A stretch of 11,107 nucleotides of DNA from NCBI GenBank assembly GCA_958349075.1, contig CATWBR010000109.1, positions 1 to 11,107 on the forward strand, written 5' to 3'. The stretch is from an uncultured Clostridium sp. (GTDB taxonomy: Bacteria; Bacillota; Clostridia; Lachnospirales; Lachnospiraceae). Below the pieces are notes generated by a model. That model did not search any database. It saw nothing but the letters and a program-made list of their open reading frames with translations, and was not told the origin of the DNA. The translations under genes and the position numbers were made by a program. This document shows, piece after piece, positions 6,719 through 11,107 of this stretch (position 1 is its first letter; each line of letters opens with the position of its first letter).

Positions 6719-6741
6719 GTGTAAAAGGAGGACAACACGAC

Positions 6742-8076
6742 ATGAATTTATTACAGGGAAATGTTAAAAACATCTACTTCAAATATCTGAGCGCCGCATT
6801 CGGCAGCGCCCTGATCAGCTCGATCTACGGCCTTGTAGATATGGCCATTGTGGGCCAGTACCAGGGCCCCGGCGGCACCGCGGCGCTGGCTGTGGTCGCA
6901 CCGGTCTGGAACATTATTTACAGCCTCGGCCTGCTGACAGGAATCGGCGGTTCCGTACTGTTCAGCGCCGCCAGGGGCAGCGGGGACAATGGAAAAGAAA
7001 ACCAGTATTTCACAACCTCCCTTATCTCCACGTTACTGTTGGGGCTGGCCTGCTGGTTTGTCATCGTACTTTTCGACACAGAAATGCTTCTCCTGTTCGG
7101 AGCGGAGGAGACTCTTCTCCCACTGGCCAAACAATATCTTCTGCCGGTCAAATTTATCGTTCCGGTCTTTCTGTTTAACCAGATGCTGGCGGCATTTCTG
7201 AGAAACGACAATAATCCCGGCCTGGCTACGGCCGCGGTGCTGTCCGGAGGAATCTTTAATGTTTTCGGGGATTACTTCTTTGTTTTTATGCTCGACATGG
7301 GAATTTTGGGAGCCGGTCTGGCTACGGCCATCGGGGCGCTCATTACGTTTATCGTTATGCTCACCCATTTCTTCTCAAAAAGAAACACTCTTAAAATAGA
7401 CAAACCGGCCCAGTTTATGATAAAATTCAGGCAAATCATCGTGACTGGTTTTTCCACCTTTTTCATCGATATTGCCATGGGCATCCTGACCATGCTGTTT
7501 AACCGCCAGATTATGAAGTATCTGGGAACCGGCTCCCTGTCCGTCTACGGTGTGATTGTCAACATCAGCACAATTGTACAGTGCTGCGCATACAGTGTAG
7601 GGCAGGCGTCACAGCCGATTTTTTCCATCAACTTCGGCGCAGGGAAGTGGAACCGCATTAAAGATACGCTGAAATACGCGCTCTATTCCGTATGTTTCTT
7701 CAGCGTCATCTGGACTCTCCTGGTCTTTGCCTTCCCCAACGGGTTTATCCGGATTTTTATGGCTCCGACCGATGAGATTTACCGCATTGCACCATTTATT
7801 ATGAGAAGCTACGGAATTTCTTTCCTGCTGCTTCCGCTGAATATCTTTTCCACCTATTATTTCCAGTCACTGATGAAACCCGGAGCCTCGTTCTTTGTAT
7901 CGGTCTCCAGGGGGCTTATAATAAGCGGACTTTTGATTTACACCTTGCCGCTGATGGCGGGAGCCAATTCTCTTTGGTTTGCCATGCCGATCACGGAAGC
8001 TGTCGTGGCTGTGGCCGTCATTACCCTTATCGGCAGCTACACGAAAAAACTATCAGGGAGGATTGACAATGAATAG
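6742..8076 (+). CDS. MATE-family efflux transporter, MepA-like
   Basis: A 444-residue inner-membrane antiporter of typical MATE length with about 12 predicted helices in two homologous halves. Family features include VDMAIVGQYQG at 32-42 (Asp33 in the first helix), a glycine-rich second helix region around 62-79, RNDNNPGLA at 154-162 matching the MATE R-x-D-G/N-x-P signature, and in the second half GQASQPIFSINFGAGK at 287-302 and QSLMKPGASFF at 375-385. Such pumps use a sodium or proton gradient to export cationic compounds. The start is the ATG with AAAGGAGG at 6724-6731; the reading frame extends to a TTG at 6655, but that lies in the structured leader without an RBS. If the leader is a guanidine-IV riboswitch, guanidinium or a related cation is the likely substrate. 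Substrate is inferred. Confidence 0.93.
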   Translation: MNLLQGNVKNIYFKYLSAAFGSALISSIYGLVDMAIVGQYQGPGGTAALAVVAPVWNIIYSLGLLTGIGGSVLFSAARGSGDNGKENQYFTTSLISTLLLGLACWFVIVLFDTEMLLLFGAEETLLPLAKQYLLPVKFIVPVFLFNQMLAAFLRNDNNPGLATAAVLSGGIFNVFGDYFFVFMLDMGILGAGLATAIGALITFIVMLTHFFSKRNTLKIDKPAQFMIKFRQIIVTGFSTFFIDIAMGILTMLFNRQIMKYLGTGSLSVYGVIVNISTIVQCCAYSVGQASQPIFSINFGAGKWNRIKDTLKYALYSVCFFSVIWTLLVFAFPNGFIRIFMAPTDEIYRIAPFIMRSYGISFLLLPLNIFSTYYFQSLMKPGASFFVSVSRGLIISGLLIYTLPLMAGANSLWFAMPITEAVVAVAVITLIGSYTKKLSGRIDNE

Positions 8077-8671
8077 AATCATAACGGTTGGACGTGAATT
8101 TGGAAGCGGCGGACGTGAACTGGGACGCCGCCTTGCCGAGGAGCTTCAGATTGCCTATTACGACAAAGAGATTGTTGCGGAGATTTCAAAACGCACGGCC
8201 CTCTCGGAGACATACATCAGCCAGGTTGTGGAACAGCGCCCGGCTACCATGTTTCCTATCACCATCGGCCGGAGCTTTTACCCCAGGGAAAATATTATCC
8301 TGGAGCAGAACTGCACCATCTTCCAGGAACAGAGCCGCATTATCAGGGAAATGGCCGACAAATCGGACTGCGTCATCGTAGGCCGGTGCGCGGATTACAT
8401 CCTGCAGGAGCAGAAGCCCATCCGCATTTTCGTATATGCCGACATGGAAAGCAAGATGAAACGCTGCCGCGAAAAAGCCGAGCCGCAGGAATCCCTGTCC
8501 GATAAAGAGCTGAAACAGCATATACAGAAGGTGGATAAAAACCGTTCCCGGTATTATGGCTTTTACACCAGCCAGGTGTGGGGCGATAAAGCAAACTATG
8601 ATTTCTGTTTCAATACGACGAACATGGTGATAAAAGAGAGGATTCCCGCGATTGCTAAACTTTTGAAATGA
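8069..8671 (+). CDS. Cytidylate kinase-like family protein
   Basis: A 200-residue protein resembling the cytidylate-kinase-like family (P-loop NMP-kinase fold) widespread in Clostridia. It opens with a beta strand and P-loop-like VGREFGSGGRELGRRLAEEL (residues 7-26), where Arg16 stands where kinases of this type normally have the Walker A Lys. VIVGRCADYIL at 102-112 corresponds to the core strand with a following Arg, and the basic stretch KVDKNRSRYYGFYT at 154-167 resembles the lid region. Real CMP kinase is a separate housekeeping gene (cmk), so the substrate here is uncertain. The ATG at 8069 lies 8 nt inside the MATE gene, with AGGGAGGA seven nt upstream, which implies translational coupling and riboswitch-dependent expression. 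A link to the pump is inferred from this arrangement only. Confidence 0.85.
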   Translation: MNRIITVGREFGSGGRELGRRLAEELQIAYYDKEIVAEISKRTALSETYISQVVEQRPATMFPITIGRSFYPRENIILEQNCTIFQEQSRIIREMADKSDCVIVGRCADYILQEQKPIRIFVYADMESKMKRCREKAEPQESLSDKELKQHIQKVDKNRSRYYGFYTSQVWGDKANYDFCFNTTNMVIKERIPAIAKLLK

Positions 8672-8700
8672 CGGGATAATTGGAATGAACTGAGCGGCGG

Positions 8701-8757
8701 TATGGGGCGGTTGCATAGACCGACTGTATGGGGCGGTTAGAAGCTCCGGCTGTATGG
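8701..8757 (+). repeat. 26-bp imperfect tandem repeat
   Basis: Units start at 8701 and 8727, with a partial third at 8753, all beginning TATGG at exact 26-bp spacing. The first two share TATGGGGCGGTT and an ending CGRCTG. It lies in the 93-nt gap between the cytidylate-kinase-like gene and its terminator. No known element is recognised; it may be a local duplication. Confidence 0.6.
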
Positions 8758-8764
8758 ATTGACA

Positions 8765-8815
8765 AAAAAGAAGGGATTCTATAAGATCTTATTTCTTACA
8801 GAATCCCTTCTTTTT
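8765..8815. terminator. Bidirectional intrinsic terminator between convergent operons
   Basis: A perfect 16-bp stem pairs 8765-8780 (AAAAAGAAGGGATTCT) with 8800-8815 (AGAATCCCTTCTTTTT) around a 19-nt loop that itself contains the palindrome ATAAGATCTTAT (8781-8792). U-rich tracts follow in both directions. It ends the MATE operon on the plus strand and the DUF1538/PII operon on the minus strand. Confidence 0.9.
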
Positions 8816-8861
8816 GCCTTTTTTTGATTTTCTTTTCCGCCCTTATTCCGTATGACAGAAT

Positions 8862-9572
8862 TTATGATAAGCCGATAATCTCATCCACCGGAAGGGAAAG
8901 AATAATTCCTCTGGCCGGCGTCTGGCATCCGCATTTCTCACTGATTTCTTTCATAACTTCTTTTTTAATGTTTTTAGGAACGACAATGCTTATGACCTCC
9001 TGCTCCTCCTGGATAGAGACTTCCATGAATTTGACAGGCTCTTCCAATCCCTGTCTTCTGCTTTTCAGAATCGTGCCTCCGGTGGCTCCGGCGCCCCTGG
9101 CCGCCTCCATTACCTCCCCGCTGTAACCCTGGTTGCAGGCCACGAGTACCATAACATATGACATTTCTTCCTTCAGCTCTTCTTTCATATCCTCCTCCTT
9201 CCTCTTTGCATCTCCTGATTCATTCTCAAGCTGCTCCTCCTCCAACTGTTTGAGAAGATAGTTCTGAAGGCCGCTTACAGGAACTGTGAAAGCAATGCCT
9301 CTTCCCCTCTCCCAGATCCTTAATTTCTCATCCAGCGCCTCAAATACGCCGTGTACACTGCTTTTCAGTACCAAGCCCGCCGTTATGATACGCCCGGATT
9401 CACTGAGACCGCAAATTTCTAAAAACTCCGAACTTGCCGTCCCTTTTCCCCGGAACTGGTATCTGACCTTTACCCGGAAGTCATCCAGTATCTTTACCAC
9501 CTTCTTTTCAACGGGCTTATCGGTGATAATCACAAGCATTCTCAATAACAAACTGTCGCTGTGCCCTTCCAT
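8862..9572 (-). CDS. Tandem PII-like (GlnB-fold) signalling protein
   Basis: A 236-residue cytosolic protein built from two PII-like ferredoxin folds, at about residues 8-105 and 137-236, separated by a very charged, probably helical linker (106-136, rich in Glu and Lys). The repeats are visible as GRGIAFTVPVSGL at 90-102 against ARGIILSLPVDEI at 220-232, which correspond to the GxGKIFVLPVEE end of classical PII proteins. The second domain also has ARGAGATGGTI at 158-168, like the GAxGVTVTEV start of the PII T-loop, but the loop is short and shows no obvious Tyr modification site. The ATG is 3 nt after the DUF1538 stop with GGAGGAGG upstream, so the two are co-translated. PII proteins sense nucleotides and metabolites and often gate membrane transporters; regulation of the DUF1538 partner is the obvious inference. 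Effector unknown. Confidence 0.85.
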   Translation of the reverse strand: MEGHSDSLLLRMLVIITDKPVEKKVVKILDDFRVKVRYQFRGKGTASSEFLEICGLSESGRIITAGLVLKSSVHGVFEALDEKLRIWERGRGIAFTVPVSGLQNYLLKQLEEEQLENESGDAKRKEEDMKEELKEEMSYVMVLVACNQGYSGEVMEAARGAGATGGTILKSRRQGLEEPVKFMEVSIQEEQEVISIVVPKNIKKEVMKEISEKCGCQTPARGIILSLPVDEIIGLS

Positions 9573-9575
9573 TTT

Positions 9576-11090
9576 CTATTCCTCCTCCAGATCGACGAAC
9601 TCGTAATCTGTTTCTTCAGAGACAGCCGTAACCGGCAGCCGTTTTGATTTGTATGCGTAAACCAGGCCTGTGGCCTGAATTGCAATAATCGGGGCCAGGG
9701 CAACAAGCGCCACCACACCGAACGCGTCTGTCGTGATATTGCCTCCAACACCCACACATGCGCCTATCGCCATCGGAAGCAGGAACGTAGATGTCATCGG
9801 GCCGCTGGCAACGCCGCCGGAGTCAAAGGCAATGCCCACAAAAATGGGTTCCACTTTTTTTGCCATGCAAAGGGCCAGTATGTATCCCGGAATCAGGATC
9901 CAGTATATGTTGACGCCGGTCAGAATCCTGACCATGGCCAGGGCTACCGCGGCCGAAACACCAATCGAAAGGCAGCGGTTCATCGAGTTTCTGGATACCG
10001 TACCGTTTGTAATGTCTTCAACCTGGTTATTCAAAACCTGTACCGCAGGCTCCGCCTTTACAATATAAAACCCGACCAGCGCTCCAACGGGAACGAGCAT
10101 CCACTTAAACGGACTTCCGGCCAGTTCAGCCCCCAGCAAGGTCCCAACGGGTGCAAACCCGGTATTGACGCCCGTAAGAAACAGGGTCGTTCCAATTAAC
10201 GTATACAAAAGTCCCACCAGCAGGCGTAAAATCTGTCTCCTTCTATACTGTCGCGTACAAAGCTGAAAGATGACAAAAACAAGCAGTATGGGAAAAATGA
10301 TAACCGATACTTCCCTTAACTGCGCAGGCAGGGCAATGATGAATTGATGAACCACATCCTGCATCGTAGAAAGCTCCACGATTTCGGCCATATCATATGA
10401 CGCATCCCCGGGATGGAAAAAGAGGCTCAGCAGCAATACCATCATAATCGGCCCGATGCTGCACAGGGCGACAAGCCCAAAGCTGTCGCTGTCACTGTTC
10501 TTATCACATCTGGCAGACGAAAAACCGATACCGAGAGCCATAATAAAGGGAACCGTCATAGGCCCCGTGGTTACTCCGCCCGAATCAAAGGCGATCGCCG
10601 TAAAATCCGCCGGCACCAGAAACGAGACAAGGAACAGCACAGGATATAACACCATCAGAATTTTCAAAAGGCTGATATTCAGTAAGATTCTGAGAACCGC
10701 AACGATGGTAAAAATACCGACGCCGAACGCAACGGTCCAGACAAGAACTGCATTGGGGATGGATGGAACCTGATGGGACAGAACCTGAAGGTCCGGCTCC
10801 GCCACCGTGATAATTACTCCTACAACAAAACAAACCACAACTGTTATAACTAAATTCTTTGTTTTCACCAGTTGCTGTCCTACGCCTTCTCCCAGAGGCA
10901 TCATGGTGATTTCCGCGCCAAGCTGGAAGAAACCCATGCCTACTATCAGGAAAAATGCTCCCGTTAAAAACAGGGCAACAGTTCCCACGTCAATCGGCAG
11001 TAAAAATATGCTCAGCAGCAATACCACGGTCGTGATTGGAAGTACTGTCGTCAGTGATTCCTGTATCATTTCTTTTAATTTCTTATTCAA
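9576..11090 (-). CDS. DUF1538 integral membrane protein, internally duplicated
   Basis: A 504-residue polytopic membrane protein with two DUF1538-type halves. The same motifs occur in both: AEPDLQVLSHQV at 97-108 and AEPAVQVLNNQV at 346-357, then AFDSGGVTTGPMT at 167-179 and AFDSGGVASGPMT at 421-433, each followed by a glycine-rich helix and DSFGLVAL (202-209) or DAFGVVAL (455-462). The inverted-repeat-like duplication and conserved polar motifs within membrane segments suggest a transporter or channel. The family has no established substrate that I know. The tail (about 485-504) is strongly acidic and cytosolic-looking. The start is a TTG at 11090 with GGGAGG four nt upstream; the next ATG, seven codons in, is too far from an RBS. 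It is followed by the PII-like gene after 3 nt, a pairing I recall as recurrent. Its promoter lies beyond the window. Confidence 0.88.
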   Translation of the reverse strand: MNKKLKEMIQESLTTVLPITTVVLLLSIFLLPIDVGTVALFLTGAFFLIVGMGFFQLGAEITMMPLGEGVGQQLVKTKNLVITVVVCFVVGVIITVAEPDLQVLSHQVPSIPNAVLVWTVAFGVGIFTIVAVLRILLNISLLKILMVLYPVLFLVSFLVPADFTAIAFDSGGVTTGPMTVPFIMALGIGFSSARCDKNSDSDSFGLVALCSIGPIMMVLLLSLFFHPGDASYDMAEIVELSTMQDVVHQFIIALPAQLREVSVIIFPILLVFVIFQLCTRQYRRRQILRLLVGLLYTLIGTTLFLTGVNTGFAPVGTLLGAELAGSPFKWMLVPVGALVGFYIVKAEPAVQVLNNQVEDITNGTVSRNSMNRCLSIGVSAAVALAMVRILTGVNIYWILIPGYILALCMAKKVEPIFVGIAFDSGGVASGPMTSTFLLPMAIGACVGVGGNITTDAFGVVALVALAPIIAIQATGLVYAYKSKRLPVTAVSEETDYEFVDLEEE

Positions 11091-11107
11091 ATAACCTCCC
11101 TTTCTTG

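Noticed and set aside
6655..6741. In-frame 29-codon N-terminal extension of the MATE protein from a TTG, or a Trp-containing leader peptide
   Set aside because: No RBS precedes the TTG, the stretch is explained by the leader and terminator hairpins, and the ATG at 6742 has a strong RBS and gives the normal MATE N-terminus. Two Trp codons in a non-terminated frame do not make an attenuator peptide.
8186..8716. 176-codon minus-strand frame opposite the cytidylate-kinase-like gene
   Set aside because: It is antisense to a gene with a recognisable P-loop, an RBS and operon overlap, and its translation resembles no family I know.
8701..8757. CRISPR array
   Set aside because: There are only two full units that follow one another directly with no spacers, and no cas genes are present.

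Overview
The window looks like chromosomal DNA of a Clostridia-class Firmicute, most likely Lachnospiraceae-like. This rests on roughly 50% GC by eye, strong GGAGG-type ribosome binding sites on nearly every gene, U-tailed hairpin terminators, and families common in that group (heterodimeric ABC exporters with a TetR regulator, MepA-type MATE pumps, cytidylate-kinase-like proteins, DUF1538 with PII-like proteins). The taxonomy is inference. I see no phage, transposon, CRISPR, rRNA or tRNA signature.

Left block (1-4988, leftward). A TetR regulator is followed by two ABC half-transporters whose genes overlap by 4 nt. They appear to form one regulated operon that ends in a strong terminator at 486-531. 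The tetR promoter has near-consensus boxes, and a near-perfect 24-bp palindrome covers its -10 and start region, which points to autoregulation. Beyond the terminator lies a small Cys-rich DUF3795 gene with its own RBS and a palindrome in its promoter region.

Middle block (4989-6541). A leftward lysR-type regulator has a consensus promoter whose -35 box is overlapped by an inverted repeat. Divergent from it is a 56-codon orphan gene with an excellent RBS and its own perfect-stem terminator.

Right-middle block (6593-8815, rightward). A strong promoter (TTGACT, 17 bp, TATACT) drives a structured 5' leader that ends in an intrinsic terminator just before a MepA-like MATE efflux gene. Leader architecture plus MATE context make a guanidine-IV ('mepA motif') riboswitch the best candidate. 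A cytidylate-kinase-like gene overlaps the MATE stop codon by 8 nt, so it should share this regulation. The unit ends at a bidirectional terminator facing the next, convergent operon.

Right block (8862-11090, leftward). An internally duplicated DUF1538 membrane protein is followed after 3 nt by a protein with two tandem PII-like domains joined by a charged linker. This looks like a membrane transporter or channel with a dedicated PII-type regulator, of unknown substrate. It and the riboswitch-controlled operon are the two most interesting systems here.
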